This document shows positions 29,907-37,375 of a DNA stretch of 64,000 nucleotides, piece after piece. Both the position numbers and the translations under genes were made by a program. Source of the stretch: a virus; IMG/VR virus record IMGVR_UViG_3300030107_006824, positions 1-64,000 of that record; one strand, written 5' to 3'. The notes under the pieces were generated by a model. The model saw nothing but the letters and a program-made list of their open reading frames with translations. It made no database searches and had not been told where the DNA came from. The first letter of the stretch is position 1, and each line of letters starts with the position of its first letter.

Positions 29907-31215
29907 TTATGTACATCTTGAAATGCGAATGGCTGAACTTATGTCTCAGCAAGAAGCTTCCGGCTTTAAATTCGATTTACAAGCCGCTGAACGTGTAAGA
30001 AGTGAACTCGCTATAGAGGCTAAAAGTATTGAAGAAAAAATTGCTACTCAATATTTATATGTTCCTGGTAAAGTCTTTACGCCTAAACGTAACGACAAAA
30101 AGAATGGGTATGTGAGCGGATCACCAATGACAAAGCTTATCCCTTTCAATCCAACTTCACGTCAGCATATAGCTTGGGCATTGCAGACTTTTAGAGGTGC
30201 CCGATTCACTAAGCAGACCGATACTGGTAAACCCAAAGTCGATGAAGCTACCTTATCTGAAGTAAGAGATGTAGCATTAACTCAAGACAATAAAGAATTG
30301 TATGAAGAATGTGAAATGTTTATTCGCTTGTTAACTCTACAGAAATGGATGGGTCAACTAAGTGAAGGCACTAACTCCTGGTTTAATACAATCGGACACG
30401 ATGGCTGTATTCATCACACCTGCTCACTAGCCACACAAACAGGGCGTAACGCTCACCGTAACCCCAACCTGGGGCAGGTCGTAAGTGCTCCTTGGGCAAG
30501 AGAATTATTTATTCCTCACTCTGGACATGTAATGGTTGGTAGTGATTTAGAAGGGATAGAATTGAGATGCTTAGGGCATTATTTGTCGGCCTGGGATGAT
30601 GGCAATTTCGCTAACGTTGTGGTCAATGGTGACATACACCAGCAGAATGCTGATCGTATTACTTCTTCTGAATTTCCTGTTACAAGATCGCAAGCCAAGG
30701 TTCTTTCATATGCATTTATTTATGGTGCTGGTGATCTCAAACTTGGCCACAGTTTGGCACCAGAACTATCTGATGCACGTAAAAAGTCTCTCGGAAAAGA
30801 GATAAGAAGGAAGTTTCTTGATGCTATTCCTGGACTTGAACCTTTGATTGATGCTGTTAAACAAAAGGTGCGTGATAAGGGTCAGCTACTTGGTCTAGAT
30901 CGAAGGCCTATACAATGTGACGCAGAGCATAAAAGTTTGAACTTCTTACTCCAAAGTGCTGGGGCAATAATTTCAAAGCGATTTGTAGTCATTGGGCAAG
31001 AGCTAATTGATGAAGCTGGTTTGACATATAATAGTGATTACACTCGATGTGCTTACGTACATGATGAAGTTCAATTATCTGTAGTACCTTCAGAAGCAAA
31101 ACGTGTCAGTGACTTATTAGTTAAAGCTGCACCCTTAGCTGGACAGTATTACAAGTTCAGAGTTCCCATCACAGCTAGTGCATCAGTTGGAAATAACTGG
31201 GCAGAAACCCATTAA
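29890..31215 (+). CDS. DNA polymerase, family A, polymerase domain
   Basis: 441 residues from the preferred ATG 29890 (MTTIPDYVHLEMRMAEL); an in-frame ATG at 29839 would add 17 residues and overlap the small gene. Motifs: GRNAHRNPNLGQVV, motif A GSDLEGIELRCLGHYL, motif B RSQAKVLSYAFIYGAGD, motif C YVHDEVQLSV. This is the T7-like palm and fingers. The exonuclease domain is in a separate upstream gene, so replication fidelity needs the two proteins to associate. The last residues form the usual C-terminal strand. Confidence 0.95.
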   Translation: MTTIPDYVHLEMRMAELMSQQEASGFKFDLQAAERVRSELAIEAKSIEEKIATQYLYVPGKVFTPKRNDKKNGYVSGSPMTKLIPFNPTSRQHIAWALQTFRGARFTKQTDTGKPKVDEATLSEVRDVALTQDNKELYEECEMFIRLLTLQKWMGQLSEGTNSWFNTIGHDGCIHHTCSLATQTGRNAHRNPNLGQVVSAPWARELFIPHSGHVMVGSDLEGIELRCLGHYLSAWDDGNFANVVVNGDIHQQNADRITSSEFPVTRSQAKVLSYAFIYGAGDLKLGHSLAPELSDARKKSLGKEIRRKFLDAIPGLEPLIDAVKQKVRDKGQLLGLDRRPIQCDAEHKSLNFLLQSAGAIISKRFVVIGQELIDEAGLTYNSDYTRCAYVHDEVQLSVVPSEAKRVSDLLVKAAPLAGQYYKFRVPITASASVGNNWAETH

Positions 31216-31219
31216 TATT

Positions 31220-31417
31220 ATGAACGAAAAAGAAGTCCAAGCTTTGATAGATGCAGCCATTACAAGACATAATCGCAATGCCAGCCTTATTAGCTTCGTG
31301 CTTGGCTGGATCATTCTCGCGTTATTTATGGATGGTTTATTCAGACTACTTGGACTTATTCCACCCTTCATGGGAATTGATATAAACCTCTTACCTAAAA
31401 TCGCAGAACTACTATGA
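31220..31417 (+). CDS. Small membrane protein
   Basis: 65 residues with a polar N-terminal helix (EKEVQALIDAAITRHN) and one long hydrophobic segment (SLISFVLGWIILALFMDG). The C-terminus is mildly amphipathic. It starts four bases after the polymerase stop. A holin-like role is possible, but nothing is decisive. Confidence 0.5.
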   Translation: MNEKEVQALIDAAITRHNRNASLISFVLGWIILALFMDGLFRLLGLIPPFMGIDINLLPKIAELL

Positions 31418-31674
31418 ACCAGAAAGATATTGATGCAGTTAATGCTAGCTCAGCAGAGCAAGGGCACAGACTACGGCTAGAAGAAGGCTGCCTAGATCCA
31501 ACAATGCCATCCTCTGAAGTTGCTTATAATAACGAAGAAGAGATGGCTCGTCACATCTTCGGCACACAGCTTCAGAACGTTGCTGATAAAGTCAACGGCA
31601 CAATCATCTACCAGACTATACTTAATAGTAAAGGAGAAGAATCAAAGCGCATCATTATCGAGTATTCAGCTTAA
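31414..31674 (+). CDS. Small protein, unknown
   Basis: 86 residues, ATGA overlap with the previous gene, acidic, mixed pattern. It converges with a minus-strand virion-type gene, overlapping by four bases. No family. Confidence 0.5.
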   Translation: MNQKDIDAVNASSAEQGHRLRLEEGCLDPTMPSSEVAYNNEEEMARHIFGTQLQNVADKVNGTIIYQTILNSKGEESKRIIIEYSA

Positions 31675-32315
31675 TTATATACATGCTGATTAAGGGCATA
31701 AAGCATTGCCTCTTCGTGCTCAGTCATCTTATTCTGTTGGTTAGCTGTACCTGCAGCAAAACCTCCTCCTGCTAATCCTACTGCAGCTGCTAATAATAAT
31801 AATTGATCTAACTCCTTATTGGTTAAATCAAAGTCTACACCAGTTTTTATAGATTCATTATTTAGCAAATCATTAATACTAGCCTGAACGTCATTAGTTA
31901 ATTTAGGATCGACTGTTTCTACATAATCTTGTTTATAATTTTCACCTTTAGTTAATTCTTGCTTAGCAGCTAATCTACTTCTTTGTCTTTCCAATGCAGC
32001 GTCTGCATCTTCAGCCTTTTGTGATACTCCTTGACGAGGCTTTATACCGTAAAACCTACGCATGTCATCACCTACTATTATCATTGGCTCGGTGTTCATC
32101 TCCCACCTGTCGTTTGAATTCCGAGCTGCTGCTATTACTGCTTGATCAGGAAATAAACCCATATCATACATTTCATTTTTTATTAGCATTGCAGCTTTCA
32201 ATGCCTCAAATTCTTGCTCATTAATACTTGGAGTTATCCCCATATATCGGCCATGCATTCTTGCCGTATCATCTAGATCAGCGTTTAATTGTCCACCACG
32301 AAACTTTCTAGCCAT
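31671..32315 (-). CDS. Virion-type protein with C-terminal hydrophobic segment
   Basis: 214 residues. Mostly helical and hydrophilic, with a glycine/alanine-rich hydrophobic segment near the C-terminus (LLLLAAAVGLAGGGFAAG). It starts MARKFRGGQL. A TAAAATAG box lies 21 bases upstream on the minus strand. These features suit an ejected or membrane-interacting virion protein. No family is recognised. Confidence 0.55.
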   Translation of the reverse strand: MARKFRGGQLNADLDDTARMHGRYMGITPSINEQEFEALKAAMLIKNEMYDMGLFPDQAVIAAARNSNDRWEMNTEPMIIVGDDMRRFYGIKPRQGVSQKAEDADAALERQRSRLAAKQELTKGENYKQDYVETVDPKLTNDVQASINDLLNNESIKTGVDFDLTNKELDQLLLLAAAVGLAGGGFAAGTANQQNKMTEHEEAMLYALNQHVYN

Positions 32316-32336
32316 TACATTAATTGCACATATTTT

Positions 32337-32344
32337 CTATTTTA
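32337..32344 (-). promoter_or_regulatory. Late-type promoter box TAAAATAG
   Basis: On the minus strand TAAAATAG ends 21 bases before the start at 32315. Confidence 0.5.
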
Positions 32345-32449
32345 TCGTTACAATAAAAGAGTACGTTCATCAGCATTAGCTGACGCAAGTAGGCTCAAGA
32401 TAGGAGCTGAAGGAACGGGATTATTATCCAAATCTACCGGAGTAATCCA

Positions 32450-32596
32450 ATGTCTTCTGTACAAGTACAAGGCCTTGTGGCCGCACGCAATAAGCAACTT
32501 CGTAGTGAGCGTGAGTTTCATGCTGCTCGCTTGCGTGAACTCAACAAGCACAAAGAAACTACTTTCACCTACAGAGGTGTCCCTTACACTAAATAA
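32450..32596 (+). CDS. Small protein with DUF4278-like end
   Basis: 48 residues from ATG 32450. A basic helix (AARNKQLRSEREFHAARL) is followed by TTFTYRGVPYTK, the Y-R-G-x-x-Y core of DUF4278. Higher GC than the flanks. The family is common in cyanobacteria and their phages; its role is unknown. The 134 bases before it contain no other gene. Confidence 0.7.
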   Translation: MSSVQVQGLVAARNKQLRSEREFHAARLRELNKHKETTFTYRGVPYTK

Positions 32597-32706
32597 TGTG
32601 TTGTTACAACTGAAGTAGTTACACAAGGGGGCTAATAGCTCCCTTATTTGTTAACTATAATAAAGTTTATGCAGGCAATCGGTTTGCATTATATTTATTT
32701 AATAAA

Positions 32707-33102
32707 ATGATTTCTATTCTTTCAAAAACTACCGCACTCTGTATCGCTAGTTTTTTTGTAGCTGGATCAGCAATCGCTGGTACTTCCCCTTATGTGAACA
32801 TTGAAAATAACACAGGCTTTACTGGTCTGGATGAATTCCTTGGTGGTGCTACTGATCTTCACGTCGGCGTTCAAACTGATCTTGGAGACGCAGGGCTTCT
32901 GTACCTACAAGGTGGTCCTCGACTTGATCATGTTAAAGATCAAGATATGGAACAAGAGTACTCAGCTAAATTGGGCGCAAGCATTGATCTTTCTGACCAG
33001 TTCAATCTCTATGGTGAAGTGCTTGCCGTAACGAATGATAAAGAATTCTCTACTGATACATTTGATTTCGGTACAAAGATTGGCGTTAAGTTCGTCTTCT
33101 GA
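32707..33102 (+). CDS. Secreted beta-barrel-type protein
   Basis: 131 residues. A signal peptide (SKTTALCIASFFVAGSAIAG) is followed by alternating strands typical of a small outer-membrane barrel, ending in FGTKIGVKFVF, with the terminal aromatic residue that outer-membrane proteins use for insertion. It may alter the host outer membrane during infection. A strong terminator follows. I recognise no exact family. Confidence 0.6.
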   Translation: MISILSKTTALCIASFFVAGSAIAGTSPYVNIENNTGFTGLDEFLGGATDLHVGVQTDLGDAGLLYLQGGPRLDHVKDQDMEQEYSAKLGASIDLSDQFNLYGEVLAVTNDKEFSTDTFDFGTKIGVKFVF

Positions 33103-33126
33103 TATCAATTAAACAACTAAATCCCC

Positions 33127-33151
33127 CCCCTGCTATCGCAGGGGTTTTTTT
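33127..33151 (+). terminator. Terminator after the beta-barrel gene
   Basis: CCCCTGC, TATC loop and GCAGGGG with seven T residues. The last 21 bases are duplicated at 34130-34150. Confidence 0.95.
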
Positions 33152-33161
33152 ATGTTCTTAC

Positions 33162-33169
33162 TATAATTA
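33162..33169 (+). promoter_or_regulatory. Late-type promoter box TATAATTA
   Basis: TATAATTA ends 25 bases before the ATG at 33195. Confidence 0.45.
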
Positions 33170-33194
33170 ATATATGTAGTAAATAATAATAATA

Positions 33195-33980
33195 ATGGAT
33201 TATATACAAACTAAGCCTGTATTTACTAAAAATGATGATGGTAGCTTCACTCCTACAGAAGAAGCTCACCTTCTAAATGATATATTCTCTATGATTTCTG
33301 GTAAACCTAAAAGTACTATAAGTCCTTTTAGAATTCCAGAAGCAGGCTTTGGCCAGGGTGGTGGCTTTATTACTTATGATGAACCTAATAAAGCGCATGT
33401 TGACCCTTTAAACAAGTCAGGTCACGTACTGGCTCATGAACTTGCTCATATTCATTTGCAAACTGATCTTGATAAAAAGAAGGCTGATGATCATTTAAAC
33501 TCACGCGATCCTATGAAGCCAGGAGATATTCCTCCGCTGCATAATCCTAATAAAGGTGCAGGGCTTAGACATCATTATGAAATGTATATAGCGCCTACTC
33601 TAATTGAAGAGGCTAGTGCTCAAGGTGGAGCATACGCAGCGATGGAGCTTTTGGGGTACGGTAGTCCTGAAATACAGCAAGCAGAGCGGAAAAAAAGAAC
33701 AAAATGGGATACTCCTATAGCATATCCTCAAGATTTTACTAATAAATATATAAACCGGCTAAAAATCACCCCCTTCCATGAAAAATCGCGTAAAGATCCT
33801 GGTTGGCAACAAGAGCTTGATAAGATTAATGAAAATGCAGGTATAAGAGCCAAGCGTCAGTTTGAAAAATCAAGAGACGAAGTTCTAAACTTTATTCCTG
33901 ATGGGGGTGGCGGTCACACACTAAAAGATATATCCTCCGGTATTCGGGGCTTAGCAACTTCTTTAGCAAACAAATTATAA
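33195..33980 (+). CDS. Zincin-type metallopeptidase-like protein
   Basis: 261 residues. The HVLAHELAHIHLQTD segment (near residue 76) carries an HExxH zinc motif (HELAH), and LIEEASAQGG downstream may give the third ligand. Proline- and lysine-rich surroundings. Phage metallopeptidases of this type may process virion or host proteins. No signal peptide. It lies in a 1-kb segment flanked by direct repeats and has its own promoter box. Confidence 0.65.
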   Translation: MDYIQTKPVFTKNDDGSFTPTEEAHLLNDIFSMISGKPKSTISPFRIPEAGFGQGGGFITYDEPNKAHVDPLNKSGHVLAHELAHIHLQTDLDKKKADDHLNSRDPMKPGDIPPLHNPNKGAGLRHHYEMYIAPTLIEEASAQGGAYAAMELLGYGSPEIQQAERKKRTKWDTPIAYPQDFTNKYINRLKITPFHEKSRKDPGWQQELDKINENAGIRAKRQFEKSRDEVLNFIPDGGGGHTLKDISSGIRGLATSLANKL

Positions 33981-33987
33981 TTATTAT

Positions 33988-34129
33988 TTATCGGAATGCC
34001 TGAGTAAAGCTTGGCATATAAGTACCCTCAGACTTTAACTGCCTAGCTCTTGCTAGTTCTGCACCTTTTCTTCGCATTCTTTCTTGTTGAATTGCTATAC
34101 CTCCAGTAAAGCCACCAGTACCTTCTCTT
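33988..34129 (-). pseudogene. Truncated paralogue of the gene at 34149
   Basis: The minus strand here reads GTGGFTGGIAIQQERMRR, continuing to a stop at 33988-33990. It is about half identical to the last 50 residues of the protein at 34149-34466 (GTGGFTGGRRIQQERLRQ). The 5' end is cut off at the terminator remnant, so no complete gene exists. It is most likely the end of a related gene left by recombination. Confidence 0.8.
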
Positions 34130-34150
34130 CTGCTATCGCAGGGGTTTTTT
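34130..34150 (+). repeat. Direct repeat of the terminator at 33130
   Basis: CTGCTATCGCAGGGG plus six T residues, identical to 33130-33150, exactly 1000 bases apart. The left stem arm is incomplete here (TTCTGC instead of CCCCTGC), so it is a partial terminator. The pair brackets the metallopeptidase and the truncated paralogue. Confidence 0.85.
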
Positions 34151-34466
34151 AATTTCTATTAAACTCAGTACGAGCTGTTAGTTCTGGAAGGTATGCAGCT
34201 TCTTGTCTTAAAGCCTTACTTCTAGCGTTATCAGCTCCTATTTGACGCAATCTTTCTTGCTGAATTCTACGACCTCCAGTAAATCCACCTGTCCCTGGTC
34301 TACGTGTTTCTGTTTGAATTTCTCTATTCTCATTCCAAGCAAGTTGGCCTCTTTTTTGTTTAATTCTTCTTATTGCTTTTTCTCTAGCTGCTCCTCTATA
34401 CGCTGCTTTATCAGCTTTAGATAGATATCTTTTATCTATAGGCGTATCTCTAAGATTGACGAACAC
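34149..34466 (-). CDS. Small basic virion-type protein
   Basis: 105 residues from GTG. Very basic and helical (AAREKAIRRIKQKRGQ), with a glycine-rich middle (PGTGGFTGGRR). A TATAATAG box lies 22 bases upstream. Its 3' end is duplicated in the truncated copy at 33988. Could be a DNA-binding or packaged protein. No family. Confidence 0.55.
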   Translation of the reverse strand: MFVNLRDTPIDKRYLSKADKAAYRGAAREKAIRRIKQKRGQLAWNENREIQTETRRPGTGGFTGGRRIQQERLRQIGADNARSKALRQEAAYLPELTARTEFNRN

Positions 34467-34488
34467 TAGATTTCTACATTAGATATAT

Positions 34489-34496
34489 CTATTATA
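34489..34496 (-). promoter_or_regulatory. Late-type promoter box TATAATAG
   Basis: On the minus strand TATAATAG ends 22 bases before the GTG start at 34466. Confidence 0.5.
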
Positions 34497-34498
34497 AT

Positions 34499-34807
34499 TC
34501 AAATTCCAATTGTTTCTTGTACATTTTTTAATGTTTTGGCTACTGGTTGTAATAATGTAATCATTTTTCTTGCTTGGTTTTCATCAAGATCTTTAACAGA
34601 CTGTTCTAAGATAATTAATCTTTCATTTAACGATGAAAAACCTACTTGTTTATTAGACATATCAATGTTTATATTCTTCTGAACCAATGTTTGAGATTCC
34701 AACTCTTTGATTCTACTCAACTGATTATCAGTAATCGTCTTGTTTGTTTTAAGTGAAATCATTAAACCAATAATGGGAAGAATAACTGCCACTGCTAATG
34801 TGTTCAT
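34499..34807 (-). CDS. Small membrane-anchored coiled-coil protein
   Basis: 102 residues from ATG 34807 (MNTLAVAVILPIIGLMISL); a TTG at 34816 would add three residues. One N-terminal membrane helix, then a long coiled coil (LSRIKELESQTLVQKN). The plan is like that of the protein at 12233. Possible lysis or envelope role. No family. Confidence 0.5.
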   Translation of the reverse strand: MNTLAVAVILPIIGLMISLKTNKTITDNQLSRIKELESQTLVQKNINIDMSNKQVGFSSLNERLIILEQSVKDLDENQARKMITLLQPVAKTLKNVQETIGI

Positions 34808-34842
34808 ATCTGTCAATATAACTAAAATTAGTCTAGCTAAAT

Positions 34843-35175
34843 TTATAACAACATAAGGCCATCGTCTTCAAGATCATCATCTTCAAATCCTTCATCCATA
34901 ATATCTGTTGATATTTCATTGTCATCACTTAATTCAAGTAGCTCCACAAATGTCTGTTCACTTATAATTTCTGGCAAACCATGAGATACTTCATCGATTT
35001 TAAATATAATTCCATTTGCATGAAGCATGCTCTGTACCCCGTTCTTCTGCTCCATTCTCGATTTTAGAAGCTTTAATGCAGTCTTTTCTAGGGCTGGTCT
35101 GCTCATTCGTCCAACTTCATACCTAGCACGTTGTAGCGCAAAGCGTTGTTCTATTGATAGAGATGTTTCGTTCAT
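34843..35175 (-). CDS. nblA: NblA-like phycobilisome degradation adaptor
   Basis: 110 residues. The first 55 resemble NblA: LSIEQRFALQRARYEV, then MSRPALEKTALKLLKSRM, matching the LTLEQEFxLRxxExQVxxMSRExAQxxLxxLYRQM plan of the two-helix adaptor that brings phycobilisomes to Clp protease. The C-terminal half is unusual: a strongly acidic tail (EGFEDDDLEDDGLMLL). NblA-like genes have been reported in some cyanophages. Overlaps the HNH gene by 53 bases. Confidence 0.6.
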   Translation of the reverse strand: MNETSLSIEQRFALQRARYEVGRMSRPALEKTALKLLKSRMEQKNGVQSMLHANGIIFKIDEVSHGLPEIISEQTFVELLELSDDNEISTDIMDEGFEDDDLEDDGLMLL

Positions 35176-35518
35176 TTAATTCCTCTGCTTCATAACGTTT
35201 GTTGGCAATCCACTCTTCTATTAATTCTTTTGCAACAACATTGAAGAATTCTTGTTGCTCATACCAGCATAGCCAATTAGTACTTCCTTTTGAGTGATTA
35301 CATTCGTGACAGGCTGGAACAAGGTTAGATCTAAGTGATGAGCCTCCTTTACATCGAGGTTTCAAGTGATCTAATGTTGTAGCTCTTTTATTTCGACAGT
35401 AGGCGCATATACCGCCCCAGGAGTATCGAATGTCTTCTCGGAACTGTTTTTTAGCAGTTCTTTTAGATAGACAGTTGAGGTTGAAAACTAATTCACCCCA
35501 GTCTTCCGCATATGCCAT
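35123..35518 (-). CDS. HNH endonuclease
   Basis: 131 residues. A CAYCRNKRATTLDHLKPRCK segment (C-x-x-C then D-H, the catalytic His) is followed by SNLVPACHECNHSKGS (N, second C-x-x-C). This is the standard HNH fold. The C-terminal helix overlaps the NblA-like start. Could be a homing endonuclease or a nuclease for DNA packaging or host takeover. Confidence 0.88.
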   Translation of the reverse strand: MAYAEDWGELVFNLNCLSKRTAKKQFREDIRYSWGGICAYCRNKRATTLDHLKPRCKGGSSLRSNLVPACHECNHSKGSTNWLCWYEQQEFFNVVAKELIEEWIANKRYEAEELNERNISINRTTLCATTC

Positions 35519-35577
35519 ACAGTTGTTATTAGCAACTCCCTTTAACTATACCTGCTTAATGAATCATAGTATTCATT

Positions 35578-35585
35578 TACAATAA
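35578..35585 (+). promoter_or_regulatory. Late-type promoter box TACAATAA
   Basis: TACAATAA ends 25 bases before the ATG at 35611. Confidence 0.4.
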
Positions 35586-35610
35586 TTATAAGTCATAATT
35601 TTTGTTAGTT

Positions 35611-36240
35611 ATGCCTGGTATATCCATGCCACCTACTATTGAATTACCTGGCGCATTTGATATACCCACACACAACTTAGAATTACCTCAATTTAAAACT
35701 CCAACATGGGTACCTGTACCTATTTATCGTGATGATATTCCAAATATCAATAATGCTACTCCCAAATCATTACCAAAAAAAGAATCTCAACAAGAAACAA
35801 CTTCTAAGAAAACTAAGAAACCTAAACCAGAAACTACTAATGAAACCCCAGTAGAACTACCTCCACCACCGCCTTTAATATTACCAACCCCACCTCCACC
35901 TCCTCAGTTACCTGTAAAGCTTCCTCCTACTCCTCAACCTACTATTGAATTTAAAGAAGTTCAAAAAGTTACTATTCCATTTATAGAAATAGATGTCCCT
36001 TTACCAAGGACAGAAATAGTTGTCACTGCTGTTAGTACAGCAGCTGTCGCTTCCGTAGCATCTGTTGGTGGAACTCTTGTGGCTACCGCAGCATTTAAAC
36101 GAATTATGCAAATATCTAAACCACTCTTTAATGCAATCTTGAAAAAGATAACGAAAGTACGTGGTAAAAAAACATTAACTTGGTCTCGTCAACGTCTTAA
36201 AGATAAACCTATTGAGAAGGTGAAGGGGCCTTTGCAATAG
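35611..36240 (+). CDS. Proline-rich membrane protein
   Basis: 209 residues from ATG 35611 (a TTG nine bases earlier is less likely). A proline-rich stretch (residues about 80-120, PPPPPLILPTPPPPPQL) precedes a membrane helix (AVSTAAVASVASVGGTLVAT) and a basic C-terminus. The long proline segment could span the periplasm. It converges with a minus-strand gene, overlapping its end by 32 bases. No family. Confidence 0.55.
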   Translation: MPGISMPPTIELPGAFDIPTHNLELPQFKTPTWVPVPIYRDDIPNINNATPKSLPKKESQQETTSKKTKKPKPETTNETPVELPPPPPLILPTPPPPPQLPVKLPPTPQPTIEFKEVQKVTIPFIEIDVPLPRTEIVVTAVSTAAVASVASVGGTLVATAAFKRIMQISKPLFNAILKKITKVRGKKTLTWSRQRLKDKPIEKVKGPLQ

Positions 36241-36775
36241 GGATTACATCTGCACATATAAAACTAAACTTTGATTCTGGGTGAATCGTGAATCCACTCT
36301 TCATGATGTTTATACATTCTTTAATCCTCACCAACTCATAATCTAAACGTACTTTTTCTAGTTCACGTTTGGCTAAAGCTTTGCATAATTCTACAGCACT
36401 TCCATCTAAAGGAAATGATACACTAACTTGTCCGCCATAGTTTTTATTTTGTGAATAACTTGTAGCCCTGCTTTCTGTACGTAAAAAATAAGGAGTTATA
36501 CTTAGTACTGGACCGTTGCAGAAATGGCCTACACCAAATGATTGAGTACTTAATGATCCTTGATTAATTTGAACTGCCTGATTAGCTACTGATCCGCTTA
36601 TAGAAGCCTGTGGCTGCGCACTTACAGTCGTAGATTCGTTTGCTTTAACAGGAGATATAAAAATTACTGCGAGAATACTGAGAGCGTATTTGTAATTGTT
36701 TCCGTATCGATTGTTCTGTTTATCGACTCTGTTTCTATTAAACCAGCATCTCGGGTTATGATTTCTAGTTGCCAT
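36209..36775 (-). CDS. Secreted protein, unknown
   Basis: 188 residues. A basic N-terminus (the first 27 residues, up to NNYKY) precedes a hydrophobic segment (ALSILAVIFISPVKA) that looks like a signal peptide. Then comes a Ser/Gln-rich region and a helical C-terminus with three cysteines. It overlaps the upstream secreted gene by about 110 bases in another frame; the true start may be internal, near the hydrophobic segment. Confidence 0.5.
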   Translation of the reverse strand: MATRNHNPRCWFNRNRVDKQNNRYGNNYKYALSILAVIFISPVKANESTTVSAQPQASISGSVANQAVQINQGSLSTQSFGVGHFCNGPVLSITPYFLRTESRATSYSQNKNYGGQVSVSFPLDGSAVELCKALAKRELEKVRLDYELVRIKECINIMKSGFTIHPESKFSFICADVIPIAKAPSPSQ

Positions 36776-37047
36776 GGTAAATCACTGTCAACAACATGAA
36801 ACTGAGTATCAGTCCCTGTAATATCTACAGGTCCAACTAAATTTCCACTACTGTTTGTTTTAATAGCTTTTACGTTATCTCCGTTCCAAGTCTGAACTGT
36901 TCCTCCAAACCTTTCAATTACACTAGTTTCAGTTACTGTCTGAGTTGCACTAGTAGTTTGAGTCATAGAGCCTGTCGTAAAATTCGGTGTTACTGTTTGA
37001 GCAGCTGCAGGAACGCCAATCAGTAATAATAGTAATAGGCTCTTCAT
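36664..37047 (-). CDS. Secreted Ser/Thr-rich protein, unknown
   Basis: 127 residues. Signal peptide KSLLLLLLIGVPAAAQ, then a Thr/Ser-rich strand-forming region (TGSMTQTTSATQTVTETS). No cysteines in the mature part. Likely exported. It forms a pair with the downstream secreted protein. No family. Confidence 0.55.
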   Translation of the reverse strand: MKSLLLLLLIGVPAAAQTVTPNFTTGSMTQTTSATQTVTETSVIERFGGTVQTWNGDNVKAIKTNSSGNLVGPVDITGTDTQFHVVDSDLPWQLEIITRDAGLIETESINRTIDTETITNTLSVFSQ

Positions 37048-37106
37048 TTCTTTACATATAAGTTAAAGTAACTATACCTATTGTATCTGCTTATGATGAG
37101 ATTCTC

Positions 37107-37349
37107 ATGCAGCCTCGCTTTAAAAATGGAATAATTAAAGATTTAATAGCTAACTTTGCGCCAGCAGGGGTGCTTGTTTGGGCTCTTTCAGTACTGACTG
37201 CAAGTTATTTTGGATACGCATCAAACGTGGATGCTGCATTTATCAGCTCTTTAGTTACTACCGTTCTTGCTAGCTATGGCATTACCCGAGTTCAAAAGGA
37301 TGATAAAAAAGAAACGCCATCATCTAATAAGCATGATGACGATTTCTGA
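37107..37349 (+). CDS. Holin-like membrane protein
   Basis: 80 residues with two hydrophobic segments (FAPAGVLVWALSVLTASYFG and AAFISSLVTTVLASYGI) joined by a short turn, then a charged tail ending SNKHDDDF. Size and topology fit a class II holin, but other small membrane proteins share it. Transcribed on the plus strand, toward the integrase on the minus strand. Confidence 0.55.
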   Translation: MQPRFKNGIIKDLIANFAPAGVLVWALSVLTASYFGYASNVDAAFISSLVTTVLASYGITRVQKDDKKETPSSNKHDDDF

Positions 37350-37375
37350 TAACTACCATGCTATACATTACTATC

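Noticed and set aside
32316-32449. Gap before the DUF4278-like gene as a possible RNA gene
   Set aside because: Short stems can be drawn but none is as strong as at 3849, and the area is better read as a leader plus the divergent promoter box at 32337.
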